Below the pieces are notes generated by a model. The model saw only the letters and a list, made by a program, of their open reading frames with translations. It had not been told where the DNA came from and made no database searches. A program made the translations under genes and the position numbers. Below, piece by piece: positions 32,791 to 40,819 of a stretch of 64,000 nt of DNA (position 1 is its first letter; every line of letters begins with the position of its first letter). The stretch is from assembly GCA_965230225.1 (NCBI GenBank), contig CBDDKM010000003.1, positions 310,001-374,000 of the forward strand. The letters run 5' to 3'. The stretch is from CALSMU01 sp965230225. Lineage in GTDB: Bacteria > Bacteroidota > Bacteroidia > Flavobacteriales_D > Parvicellaceae.

Positions 32791-32820
32791 ACTGGTTTTA
32801 TATTTTCCTTGCAAAACTGT

Positions 32821-32842
32821 CCCGAAGTTCCTCGACTTCGGG
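32821..32842. repeat. Second hairpin between the regulator and the PqiA-like gene
   Basis: A 7-bp GC-rich stem CCCGAAG (32821-32827) / CTTCGGG (32836-32842) with an 8-nt loop is followed by a weak T-rich stretch. It may be a second terminator or a dispersed palindrome; I cannot decide. Confidence 0.5.
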
Positions 32843-32927
32843 ATTGTTATTTTATCCCCTCCCAAATTATGTTAATTCTGTAACTGTATTTCCGGTTTGT
32901 ATCGTTTAATTGTTCAAATTTGAAAGT

Positions 32928-33968
32928 ATGAGAGTTACCAATCTGACCATTGCAGGAGTTTTGTGCATATTGTTTCTGGTAGGATCATTTTTCTACTGTG
33001 AAATGGTTTTGGAACATGGACGAAACTATAATCATCACATGCACGAGCATGTAAAGTCGCTGGATTTTAAAGACCGATTGTTAAATGAAGATGAATGGCA
33101 GGCTAAGTTGTTGGGGCAAGATTGGAACATTGATTTGTTAGCAGCCGAAATTCATTTGGAAAGGGCCAAAGAAGAATATGAGGAAGCTATAGATGACTCT
33201 TATTATCTTATCTATTTGTCTATTGCTTTAGTATTTATTGTATTGATAGTGTACGTACGAGGACCAAACCTGATTAAAGCAATGGCAGGAGCTTTAGTAG
33301 CTGTATCGGTGATGTGTCTGTATGTGGGGATTTATACACCCATGCTTGAAATACATGCTTTTAGTGAGGATCTTGAAATTCCTATAGATTTAGATTTACA
33401 CGATTTTGCTATTTCATTTGATAATACGGTGAGTGATGGAATTGATTATCTAAATGAATATACCGGAGGTTACATTAATCTGGAGTCGTTGAAAACAAAT
33501 CTAAAAGAGAGCCTGGATGATCAACTTATAGGAACGGTTAAGTTTGAGGGGAGGATGTACTATTTCCATCAAAGTAAATCGATTACTAAGGTGATTTCTA
33601 TATTAATGGAGGATAAGAATTTTGTAGTAGCCTGGGCATTACTGTGTTTTAGTGTGATATTGCCCTTGCTAAAATTGGTTCTTACCATGTTAATCACTTT
33701 TGTGGCACCTGTTCGAAAGTGGAAACCCTTATTGGTAATTGTTAAGATTATTGGAAAATGGAGTATGGCGGATGTGATGGTGGTTTCTATGTTTTTGGCG
33801 TTTCTTTCATTTTCCAATTTAAGTGTAGGGATAGAAACAGAAAGTAAAGTTCTCTTCGGATTATACTTCTTTTTAGCTTATGTAATCATTTCAATTTGGT
33901 CGGCAATATTCATCTGGTTAGCCATTAGAAAAGAAAATAATGTAGCCCTGTATGAATTAGCTATATAG
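32928..33968 (+). CDS. PqiA-like integral membrane protein with an extended periplasmic domain
   Basis: From the ATG at 32928 this is a 346-residue membrane protein. The C-terminal half carries a PqiA-type four-helix module, including LLCFSVILPLLKL and the family-like IIGKWSMADVMVVSM. The N-terminal third has a membrane helix (residues 4-21), a polar stretch with HHMHEH, and a second helix pair. The PqiA family supports lipid transport through MCE proteins in Proteobacteria, but no MCE/PqiB partner is visible here. A TTG six codons upstream exists but lacks reason. The histidine cluster could bind metal. Function is inferred only. Confidence 0.6.
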   Translation: MRVTNLTIAGVLCILFLVGSFFYCEMVLEHGRNYNHHMHEHVKSLDFKDRLLNEDEWQAKLLGQDWNIDLLAAEIHLERAKEEYEEAIDDSYYLIYLSIALVFIVLIVYVRGPNLIKAMAGALVAVSVMCLYVGIYTPMLEIHAFSEDLEIPIDLDLHDFAISFDNTVSDGIDYLNEYTGGYINLESLKTNLKESLDDQLIGTVKFEGRMYYFHQSKSITKVISILMEDKNFVVAWALLCFSVILPLLKLVLTMLITFVAPVRKWKPLLVIVKIIGKWSMADVMVVSMFLAFLSFSNLSVGIETESKVLFGLYFFLAYVIISIWSAIFIWLAIRKENNVALYELAI

Positions 33969-34003
33969 TTACTCTTTTAATGGGAAAATTGGAATTTCTG
34001 CCC

Positions 34004-34011
34004 TACATTTG
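34004..34011 (+). promoter_or_regulatory. -7 box of the zinc-ribbon gene
   Basis: TACATTTG (TAnnTTTG) lies 23 nt before the ATG at 34035. The TTG at 33989-33991 is only 12 nt away, shorter than the usual spacing. Confidence 0.45.
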
Positions 34012-34034
34012 AGAGAAACAGAAAAGAATCCGGT

Positions 34035-34412
34035 ATGTTAACCCAATACGATTATCATTGTCCAAAATGTAACCAAAAACTGAGTACCGAAAGGACCGTT
34101 GTTTTCGATATTAAAAGAGCAAATGGTGATAAAGCGAAATTGGAGTTAAGTCCTAAACCTGGAGAATATTCTTTTCGTTGTTCCCCAGAGTTGAATTTTT
34201 CGGAAGGGGAGGAAATTGATTTTTTCTGTCCTGCCTGTAGAAAAAACCTGACTTCTTCCAGGTATGAGAAGTTTGTAGAGATCAGTTTACAAGTAACAGA
34301 AATCATCAAATTCGAAGTGTTGTTTTCAAGGGTATATGGTGATAAACGTACCTATGTAATTACCGAAGAAACTATAGAGAAACACGGTGATAATCCTCCT
34401 GATTTGGATTAA
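34035..34412 (+). CDS. Small protein with two CxxC knuckles (zinc-ribbon-like), unknown
   Basis: This 125-residue cytosolic protein has two cysteine pairs, CPKC (residues 9-12) and CPAC (about 66-69), plus a lone Cys near residue 49. Together these look like one zinc ribbon split by about 55 residues of beta-rich sequence. The C-terminal half (SLQVTEIIKFEVLFSRVYGDKRTYVI) is strand-rich and acidic at the end. I recognise no family. It is transcribed from its own -7 box and ends 4 bp inside the convergent rsmE gene. It may be a lineage-restricted protein of Flavobacteriales. Confidence 0.7.
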   Translation: MLTQYDYHCPKCNQKLSTERTVVFDIKRANGDKAKLELSPKPGEYSFRCSPELNFSEGEEIDFFCPACRKNLTSSRYEKFVEISLQVTEIIKFEVLFSRVYGDKRTYVITEETIEKHGDNPPDLD

Positions 34413-35101
34413 CTCATTTTCATTAGGGTACAGGCAACAACCCCTGCAGTTTCAGTTCTTAAACGATTATCTCCCAGACTGATCGGAATAAAGTCTTGTT
34501 CTTTGGCTAACAATATTTCCTCTGGAGAAAAATCACCTTCAGGACCAATCAGAATAGTTTGACTTACCGTTTGATCAGTAACATTTGATAAATACTCCTT
34601 TTTCTCATTTTCACAGTGTGCGATCCACTTTTTACCTGGAAAATCCATTTTCATTACTTCAGGGAAATTGATAGGAGCTACAATTTCAGGTAGCCACAAC
34701 CTTTTAGATTGTTTGAGAGCAGCAATGGCAATTTTTTCCCATCTGGTAGGGTTGAATTTCTTTCTTTCGGAGTTGTTGCAAATTACCGGAATGAATTTGG
34801 TTAAGCCAATTTCAATTGCTTTTTCCAAAAACCATTCTGTACGATCATTGCTTTTGGTGGGGGCTAGTACTATGGTTAAGTCAGTTTTAGGTTTTTCTTC
34901 CTGATTCCACTCCCTAATTAATACTTCTGTATGTTTAGGGTGGGTGCTACCAATAGTGCCAATAGCCTCAGTACCTTTTCCATCCACTAACCGTATTGAG
35001 CTGCCAGTAGACAAGCGAAGTACTTTAATAGCGTGTTTAGACTCCGATTCCGGAAGAGTAATTGAATGTTTCCCTATTTCCTGAATGTAAAATGTATGCA
35101 T
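34409..35101 (-). CDS. rsmE: 16S rRNA (uracil1498-N3)-methyltransferase
   Basis: This 230-residue SPOUT-class methyltransferase modifies U1498 of 16S rRNA using S-adenosylmethionine. Signature stretches are IPVICNNSERKKFNPTRWEKIAIAALKQSKR, the knot motif LIGPEGDFSPEE and SLGDNRLRTETAGVVA. An N-terminal PUA-like domain (residues 1-70) precedes the knot. It lies downstream of the TPR gene in the same direction, but the terminator at 35102-35128 sits between them. Start ATG is 35099-35101, so its own promoter would have to overlap that hairpin or readthrough supplies the message. Confidence 0.95.
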   Translation of the reverse strand: MHTFYIQEIGKHSITLPESESKHAIKVLRLSTGSSIRLVDGKGTEAIGTIGSTHPKHTEVLIREWNQEEKPKTDLTIVLAPTKSNDRTEWFLEKAIEIGLTKFIPVICNNSERKKFNPTRWEKIAIAALKQSKRLWLPEIVAPINFPEVMKMDFPGKKWIAHCENEKKEYLSNVTDQTVSQTILIGPEGDFSPEEILLAKEQDFIPISLGDNRLRTETAGVVACTLMKMS

Positions 35102-35106
35102 AAAAA

Positions 35107-35128
35107 AACTCCGCTGGTTAGCGGAGTT
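35107..35128 (-). terminator. Terminator of the TPR gene
   Basis: A 9-bp perfect stem AACTCCGCT (35107-35115) / AGCGGAGTT (35120-35128) has a 4-nt loop. On the minus strand it is followed by seven Ts. Confidence 0.85.
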
Positions 35129-35147
35129 AAATTTAATATGGTTCTAA

Positions 35148-35915
35148 TTACTTTTTCAATTCGTTTAGTAATTTTTCACATTTCTTATAGCACTTTTTAG
35201 CATCCTCGTATTCTTTAGGAAGCTTCATGGCCTTTTCCAAAAACTTAATAGCAGTTTCATCTTCACCCATTTCGTGGTATGTAACAGCTAATTCGTAAGT
35301 ATGTAGCATGTACCAAGGTTCAATTTTAATTGCTTTCTGAAACATCTCTAAGGCATCTTTATACGATCCTCCTTCAGGAGTCCCTCCGTAAAAAGTATTT
35401 ACCATTGTCTTCTCAAAGTTGCTAAACCCAGCAAATGTTCTATGCCATCTTCCCATAATGTGGTAAGCTCCTGCTTGCTTAGGGTCTAATGAAATTGCTT
35501 TGTCGCAATATTTCTTGATCTCTTTTGCGTTAGCAATTTTAACCTTTGTTTTAGCATTTTCATTTTCTCTTGCAAGTGCCAATGCATAAGAGTAATTAGC
35601 AAATGCGTGTTTGCCGTTTAGTCCTTTAGCTTGTTTGGCGATTGATTTAGCCTTTTTGTAGTACTTCAATTGAAGAGATTCATCTTCTAAATTAGCTCCT
35701 ACTTTACTGTAGGCAAAACTTAAATTAGATAAGTAATCTACGTTAGTAGAATCCATTTCTACTAATTTTTTGAAGGTAGTCAACATCTTTTTATTGTTGA
35801 TCTGTTTCTTGTACTTTAACCCAGATTGGTACAGTTCAGCCTCAGTTTGAGCATTCATTTGTGTGAATCCAAGCAAGGCAATGAATAGTAAAGTTATTTG
35901 CAATGTTTTTTTCAT
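35148..35915 (-). CDS. Secreted TPR-like protein
   Basis: From the ATG at 35913-35915 this is a 255-residue protein. A signal peptide (MKKTLQITLLFIALLGFTQMNA) precedes TPR-like helical repeats (for example LSNLSFAYSKVG, ALALARENEN, YELAVTYHEMGEDETAIKFLEKAMKLP). The repeats resemble RMD1-like TPR proteins of Bacteroidetes. It is probably a periplasmic interaction platform. A longer frame to 35960 would place extra residues before the signal and is rejected. No partner is identified. It lies between the YihY gene and rsmE in one direction. Confidence 0.8.
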   Translation of the reverse strand: MKKTLQITLLFIALLGFTQMNAQTEAELYQSGLKYKKQINNKKMLTTFKKLVEMDSTNVDYLSNLSFAYSKVGANLEDESLQLKYYKKAKSIAKQAKGLNGKHAFANYSYALALARENENAKTKVKIANAKEIKKYCDKAISLDPKQAGAYHIMGRWHRTFAGFSNFEKTMVNTFYGGTPEGGSYKDALEMFQKAIKIEPWYMLHTYELAVTYHEMGEDETAIKFLEKAMKLPKEYEDAKKCYKKCEKLLNELKK

Positions 35916-35975
35916 GTTATTTATATTGTGTGGTTGAGGTTTATTCAATTCCAGTGCCAAATGTACAATTTTCTC

Positions 35976-36884
35976 CTATTTAGTAAAATTTGTTCTTGTA
36001 CTAAGCTCAAAACCAATTAGTAAGATGTAGCTTACTACGTTCATCCAAATAAGGACCATTAATAGAGATCCTATGGAGCCATAGAGCTCATTGTACTTAC
36101 CGAAATTGCTAAAGAAAAAGATTAATCCGTAAGAAGCAATAACAATAGTAACCGTTGCTAAAGAAGCTCCGGCAGAGATTATTTTCCATTTTTTTCGTTG
36201 GGTATTTCCAAAATTATAGAGAGTGCTAATGGCTATGGTCAAACTGAATAAAATGATGAGCCATTTTACCACTTGGTACCCAAATCTTACAGCCCAACCT
36301 AGTTTAGCATATTCTCGTTGATATACCAGTACTTCACCATATATTTCAGCCGTAAAGGCGATGATGAAGAACAAAGTCATTATTCCGAAAATACCTAGCG
36401 AAATAACTCTTCTTTTAATTGGGTTTTTCTTTAGCTCTAATTGGTGAGAAAAATTAAAAGCTCTTAACATGGTATTGATTCCATTCGAAGCAAAATACAG
36501 CGATAGCAATAGTCCGAATGAAAGTATAGCATGATGCTTGTGATGAATCAAATCATTGAAAGTGGACTCCACCAAAGCAAATATTTCCGATGGGAGAGTA
36601 GCCCCCAATTCTGCCATTAAATTGGTTTGGAAGTTTTCTATTGGAATAAAGGGAATTAGTGACAAAAAAAAGATAATTCCTGGAAATAGAGCTAAAAAGA
36701 ACTTGAATGAAATGGCACTACTTCTTATTCCGTATTGAGCTTTACTGAAGGATTCAAAAATGAATTTTAGGGTTTCATAAAGAGTCATCCCCTCAAATCC
36801 TGGTAGAACGATTTTGTTTCCCCAGCTAATTAATTGCTGAACAATTTTGTTGTTTTTTAGCTTGTATTTTAATTGTTCATTCAA
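35976..36884 (-). CDS. YihY/BrkB-family membrane protein
   Basis: This 302-residue integral membrane protein of the YihY family has about six helices. Conserved stretches include AISFKFFLALFPGIIFFLSLIPFI, the polar GINTMLRAFN between helices, and GSIGSLLMVLIWMNVVSYILLIGFELS at the end. The family, once called BrkB or ribonuclease BN, has no settled function. The apparent start is a TTG at 36882-36884, 1 bp past the nadC stop; the next in-frame Met is near residue 33. That makes it likely translationally coupled to nadC. The start choice is uncertain. Confidence 0.85.
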   Translation of the reverse strand: MNEQLKYKLKNNKIVQQLISWGNKIVLPGFEGMTLYETLKFIFESFSKAQYGIRSSAISFKFFLALFPGIIFFLSLIPFIPIENFQTNLMAELGATLPSEIFALVESTFNDLIHHKHHAILSFGLLLSLYFASNGINTMLRAFNFSHQLELKKNPIKRRVISLGIFGIMTLFFIIAFTAEIYGEVLVYQREYAKLGWAVRFGYQVVKWLIILFSLTIAISTLYNFGNTQRKKWKIISAGASLATVTIVIASYGLIFFFSNFGKYNELYGSIGSLLMVLIWMNVVSYILLIGFELSTRTNFTK

Positions 36885-36885
36885 A

Positions 36886-37719
36886 TTAAACAGCTTTCAA
36901 ACTCAGGTCCATATTATGAACAGAGTGAGTAAGGGCACCTACCGAGATGTAATCTACTCCACATTCGGCATATTCTCTTAAAGTGGTTAAGGTAATTCCT
37001 CCAGAAGCTTCCGTTTCACATTGGTCGCCAATTAGATTTACGGCAGTTCTTAAATCATCAAAACTAAAGTTATCCAACATAATTCGATCGATACCTCCAA
37101 TTTCTAAAGCTTCAGAAACTTCCTTTAGGTCTCTTGTTTCTACTTCAATTTTTAGGCTCAATCCTTTCTCATTCAGGTAGTTTTTCGTTTTAGTTATAGC
37201 ATTGGCCATTCCTCCTGCAAAATCTATATGGTTGTCCTTAAGCATAATCATATCGTATAATCCCATACGATGATTAACACCTCCTCCAATTTTTACAGCT
37301 TCCTTTTCCAAGAATCTAAGTAACGGAGTTGTTTTTCTAGTGTCCAATACTTTGGTTTTTAATCCTTCCAGTTCTTTGGTGTAAACACTGGTAAGCGTCG
37401 CAATGGCGCTCATGCGTTGCATTACATTTAAAACAAGTCTTTCGGAGGATAGAAGTTTTTGGGAGTTTCCTTCTATATAAAAAGCAATATCACCGTATTT
37501 CACCTCATCTCCATCGTTTAGAATTTGCTCAAAAACACAAGATTCATCAAATTCTTTGAAAATGGCCTTTGCAATTTCCACTCCTGCTAGAATCCCGTCT
37601 TCTTTTACCAGTAATTTCGCTTTTCCACGTGCATCTGAGGGGATACATGCCAATGCCGAATGATCTCCATCTTTAATATCTTCTTCTTTCGCCAGCTTTA
37701 CAAATTCCTTAATGTCCAT
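36886..37719 (-). CDS. nadC: Nicotinate-nucleotide pyrophosphorylase (carboxylating)
   Basis: NadC (quinolinate phosphoribosyltransferase) turns quinolinate and PRPP into nicotinate mononucleotide, CO2 and pyrophosphate in NAD synthesis. From the ATG at 37717-37719 it has 277 residues, the usual length. Motifs include LDTRKTTPLLRFLEKEAVKIGGGVNHRMGL, MLKDNHI and a C-terminal EASGGITLTTLREYAECGVDYISVGALTHS. A TTG two codons earlier is a possible but less likely start. nadA and nadB are not in the window. It is divergent from rlmH and precedes the YihY gene with a 1-bp gap. Confidence 0.95.
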   Translation of the reverse strand: MDIKEFVKLAKEEDIKDGDHSALACIPSDARGKAKLLVKEDGILAGVEIAKAIFKEFDESCVFEQILNDGDEVKYGDIAFYIEGNSQKLLSSERLVLNVMQRMSAIATLTSVYTKELEGLKTKVLDTRKTTPLLRFLEKEAVKIGGGVNHRMGLYDMIMLKDNHIDFAGGMANAITKTKNYLNEKGLSLKIEVETRDLKEVSEALEIGGIDRIMLDNFSFDDLRTAVNLIGDQCETEASGGITLTTLREYAECGVDYISVGALTHSVHNMDLSLKAV

Positions 37720-37762
37720 TTTCAATCTAATTTTCGAACAAAGCTAAAACAAATTTTTACTG

Positions 37763-37770
37763 TAAGTTTG
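37763..37770 (+). promoter_or_regulatory. -7 box of rlmH
   Basis: TAAGTTTG (TAnnTTTG) ends 6 nt before the rlmH ATG, so the message would be leaderless or nearly so. No -33 TTG is seen. Confidence 0.45.
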
Positions 37771-37776
37771 TAAGTA

Positions 37777-38250
37777 ATGAAGATTAAACTGATTGTTATT
37801 GGAAAAACCATTAAGCCTTATTTAAAAGAGGGTGAAGCGGAGTATGATAAGCGCATGAAGCACTACATAGGCTTCGAAGAGTTGGTTATTCCTGAGCTAA
37901 AAAATGCCTCTAAACTATCAGTAAATGAAATTAAGATTAAAGAGGGGCAATTGATCTTGTCTAAACTAGAGAAATCAGATACTGTAGTTTTGTTGGATGA
38001 AAAGGGAAGAGATTTTACTTCGGAAGAGTTTAGTGGATTTCTTCAGAAAAAGATGAATTCCGGTTTGAAACAATTAGTGTTTATTGTTGGTGGAGCCTAT
38101 GGTTATTCAGAGGATGTTTATCAACGCGGGAATCAGAAAATTTCATTATCAAAAATGACTTTTTCTCACCAAATGGTCCGAATGATTTTTAAGGAACAGC
38201 TATACAGAGCTTTTACCATATTAAAAGGAGAACCTTATCACCATAGATAG
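37777..38250 (+). CDS. rlmH: 23S rRNA (pseudouridine1915-N3)-methyltransferase
   Basis: RlmH is a small SPOUT methyltransferase that adds a methyl group to pseudouridine 1915 in helix 69 of 23S rRNA. The 157-residue length and the motifs FIVGGAYGYSEDVY, SLSKMTFSHQMVRM and LYRAFTILKGEPYHH are diagnostic. The start ATG is at 37777, directly after a -7 box. It is divergent from nadC and followed after 2 bp by an unrelated-looking membrane protein gene, which is probably co-transcribed. Confidence 0.97.
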   Translation: MKIKLIVIGKTIKPYLKEGEAEYDKRMKHYIGFEELVIPELKNASKLSVNEIKIKEGQLILSKLEKSDTVVLLDEKGRDFTSEEFSGFLQKKMNSGLKQLVFIVGGAYGYSEDVYQRGNQKISLSKMTFSHQMVRMIFKEQLYRAFTILKGEPYHHR

Positions 38251-38252
38251 TT

Positions 38253-39620
38253 ATGATTAATACTTTTTATTTTGGTAAAATAGATTTTCAATGGTGGGAG
38301 TATTTTGTAATCCCTCTACTTTTCTTTCTAGGGTATTTTATTGCCACCAGAGTAAAAAGCAGGAACATAAAGGAGTACCCGGAATACAAGTATTTAGTTA
38401 GAGGTTTTTTGTTTAAGGCAATATGTGGATTGGGATTTGGGGTGATTTATGTGTTCTATTATAAAGGTGGAGATACGATAAATTATTATCAATCAACTCT
38501 TCCGCTGATGAATGTAATGTCGTCTGATTTTGGAGACTTTCTTCAGATTTATATGCACAATACGGATTCGCAGGAGGTGCTATATAATGTATTTGATCAG
38601 GATACCGGTTTTCCGTTGTATTTTATTTTCTCGGATAGTAGAACCTTTATGGTGTGTAAATTGACATTGCCATTTATGCTGTTCGGGTTTAAAAGCTACT
38701 TTGCAACAACTTTGTTGATCAGTATGATTACCTACATTCCGCTGTGGAAGTTGTATCGTGTTTTCGTAAGGTATTTTCCGTCGTTATCAAAAGAATTGGC
38801 TATAGCAATTTTATTTATCCCTTCGGTACTATTCTGGGGAGGAGGTATCGCGAAGGACTCTTTTACATTTGCGGCTACCTGTTTAGCTGTGGCAGCGTTT
38901 AGTGATGTTTTGTTAAATTGGAGAAGGGTGATCAACTATTTTTGGTTACTTCTGGCGTTGTTCGTCATATTAACGATTAAACCCTACATCCTAAACATTA
39001 TGTTACCGTCTTTTGGAGCATGGATCATTGCTAGTTCTATGGTAACAATTAGAAGTACCCTGGTAAGGTTTGTTGTATTGCCAATTGTGTTTGTCGTTGG
39101 GTTAGGGGGGGCTTTCTTTGTGCTCCGAAGTATTGGAGCATCCATGGATAAATTTTCGTTGGATAAGGCTTTGGAAACAGCTGTTATTACTCAGCAGGAT
39201 TTGAAGAACGAAGAGCTTTATGGGAGCAATAGTTTTGATATTGGAGATTTTGATCCTTCGATGGCTGGGGTAGCTAGTAAATTTCCAGTTGCAACCATAG
39301 CAGGTTTATTTAGACCTTTTATTTGGGAGGCAAGAAGTCCGGTTATGCTACTTTCGGGATTGGAAAACTTACTTTTTTTAGTGTTATTGATATTATCCGT
39401 ATTTCGAATACGAATTAGAAAATTGTTTCGGGTAATTATTCGAAACCCAATTTTGGTTTATTGTATTGTTTTTTCCGTGTTGTTTGCATTTATGATAGGA
39501 TTGACCACGTCTAATTTTGGAGCTTTGGTTCGATTTAAAATACCAATGATTCCGTTCTTCGCAGCATTCTTGTTAGTGATATATTCGTCGCGAAACATGG
39601 ATCTGGAAAATCAACAATAA
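38253..39620 (+). CDS. Polytopic membrane protein, possible polysaccharide polymerase
   Basis: This 455-residue protein has about ten hydrophobic helices and large loops, one near residues 75-125 and one near 295-350. It contains the conserved-looking stretch PSVLFWGGGIAKDSF and ends near GALVRFKIPMIPFF. These resemble EpsG-like or Wzy-like proteins and membrane glycosyltransferases of Bacteroidota that I cannot name precisely. Its place between rlmH and the glycosyltransferase cluster, and an FWGGGIAKD motif similar to that of oligosaccharide polymerases, suggest a role in surface glycan assembly, which is inference. It starts 2 bp after rlmH and its tail overlaps a convergent glycosyltransferase by 10 bp. 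Confidence 0.65.
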   Translation: MINTFYFGKIDFQWWEYFVIPLLFFLGYFIATRVKSRNIKEYPEYKYLVRGFLFKAICGLGFGVIYVFYYKGGDTINYYQSTLPLMNVMSSDFGDFLQIYMHNTDSQEVLYNVFDQDTGFPLYFIFSDSRTFMVCKLTLPFMLFGFKSYFATTLLISMITYIPLWKLYRVFVRYFPSLSKELAIAILFIPSVLFWGGGIAKDSFTFAATCLAVAAFSDVLLNWRRVINYFWLLLALFVILTIKPYILNIMLPSFGAWIIASSMVTIRSTLVRFVVLPIVFVVGLGGAFFVLRSIGASMDKFSLDKALETAVITQQDLKNEELYGSNSFDIGDFDPSMAGVASKFPVATIAGLFRPFIWEARSPVMLLSGLENLLFLVLLILSVFRIRIRKLFRVIIRNPILVYCIVFSVLFAFMIGLTTSNFGALVRFKIPMIPFFAAFLLVIYSSRNMDLENQQ

Positions 39621-40819
39621 ATGTCTTTGTAAATTGGCTCTACAAGGTTGAAGTTTCTGTGTTTTTGAGCTATTGATAATATCTTTTGGTTGATGTTTGA
39701 TTCTTTCAGTAATTGATCCAATGATTCTATACATTCTGAACATCCCTTTTTATCAAATTCGTTCCAGATAACACCAATTTTGTTTTTATTAATGATTTCC
39801 GAGTCATCTGAAATGTTTGGTGTTATTACCACTGGTAGTCCCATACTCCAGTATTCTCCAGTCTTAATAGGTGTTCCGTACCTTTTGGATGGAACAGGAA
39901 TAAAAGGAGTGATTCCGAAGTCAGCAAGTCCAATGTATTTAGGGACCTCATCGTGGGGTAAAAAACGATGAATAATGGTAGAGTTGCTAACGTTTTCCAT
40001 TTCGGCAAAACCATTTATTTCTTCTTTTGTATGAGAAGATAATATCAGAAACCTGAATTGATCACCCCAATAATCTTCACCAGCTTTAATCAGTCTAAAT
40101 ACCTCCTGTTGAAAATAGTTTCCTCCAAACTTTCCCGCGTAAACACCAATAATCTTGTTCTCGAGGTTGAGTTCTTTAATAAGTTCCTGATCTTTTCTTA
40201 AATCAAATGAAAAATGATTCATGTTAACACAGGCGGGCTTTACATGATACTTGGAAGGAGAATATCCATATTTCTCTTTGCAATAATCTTTCATTTTGTC
40301 AACACAAAAAATAACTTCTTTTGCTCTCATGAGCTGCTTTTTTTCGTGTTTGAAAAGGATTCTAAATGCTTTTCCGGTTTTATCCCAGGTTTCACTTTCC
40401 AGCATTGGCTCTGCATGTGGCTCAAAACTGTCCAGTACCAGTTTTCTTCCTGTAAGTTTAGATAGATAGTAGCCGATTACGCCAGGGGGGGTGCACCAGC
40501 AATGGATGTGACTGATGCTTTTTGAAAGGATCATCATCCAAAGTTTAAACATGTACCATCCCCATAGAGCGATGGCTTTTCCTCCAAATGGAGTATACTT
40601 GAGGAATACGGGGTGAATATTGTGTGGCATTAACTCTTTTCTTATGGTTTCCTTCTGTTCATTTGAAAGAGGCTTTTTCTCGAGTGTTACCAGGTATATT
40701 TTATGTTCTCTTTTTAATACATCGCTCATTATTTTAACATAAGGAAGCGTGTATGACTGTATTAAAGCATCAGGGAAGCTCCAATAGGTTAAAACGATAA
40801 TGTTTTTGGTTTTAGCCAT
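39611..40819 (-). CDS. Family 4-like glycosyltransferase
   Basis: This 402-residue GT-B glycosyltransferase probably adds a sugar to a growing glycan. The N-terminal NIIVLTYWSFPDALIQSYTLPYVKIM is the acceptor-domain start. Mid-protein KIIGVYAGKFGGNYFQQEVF begins the donor domain, and the C-terminal TPIKTGEYWSMGLPVVITPNISDDSEII holds the nucleotide-binding Glu. The ATG at 40817-40819 (MAKTK) is chosen because the upstream extension MFFL overlaps wecB further and adds nothing. It overlaps wecB by 8 bp and is the last gene of the wecB operon. Confidence 0.87.
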   Translation of the reverse strand: MAKTKNIIVLTYWSFPDALIQSYTLPYVKIMSDVLKREHKIYLVTLEKKPLSNEQKETIRKELMPHNIHPVFLKYTPFGGKAIALWGWYMFKLWMMILSKSISHIHCWCTPPGVIGYYLSKLTGRKLVLDSFEPHAEPMLESETWDKTGKAFRILFKHEKKQLMRAKEVIFCVDKMKDYCKEKYGYSPSKYHVKPACVNMNHFSFDLRKDQELIKELNLENKIIGVYAGKFGGNYFQQEVFRLIKAGEDYWGDQFRFLILSSHTKEEINGFAEMENVSNSTIIHRFLPHDEVPKYIGLADFGITPFIPVPSKRYGTPIKTGEYWSMGLPVVITPNISDDSEIINKNKIGVIWNEFDKKGCSECIESLDQLLKESNINQKILSIAQKHRNFNLVEPIYKDIYC

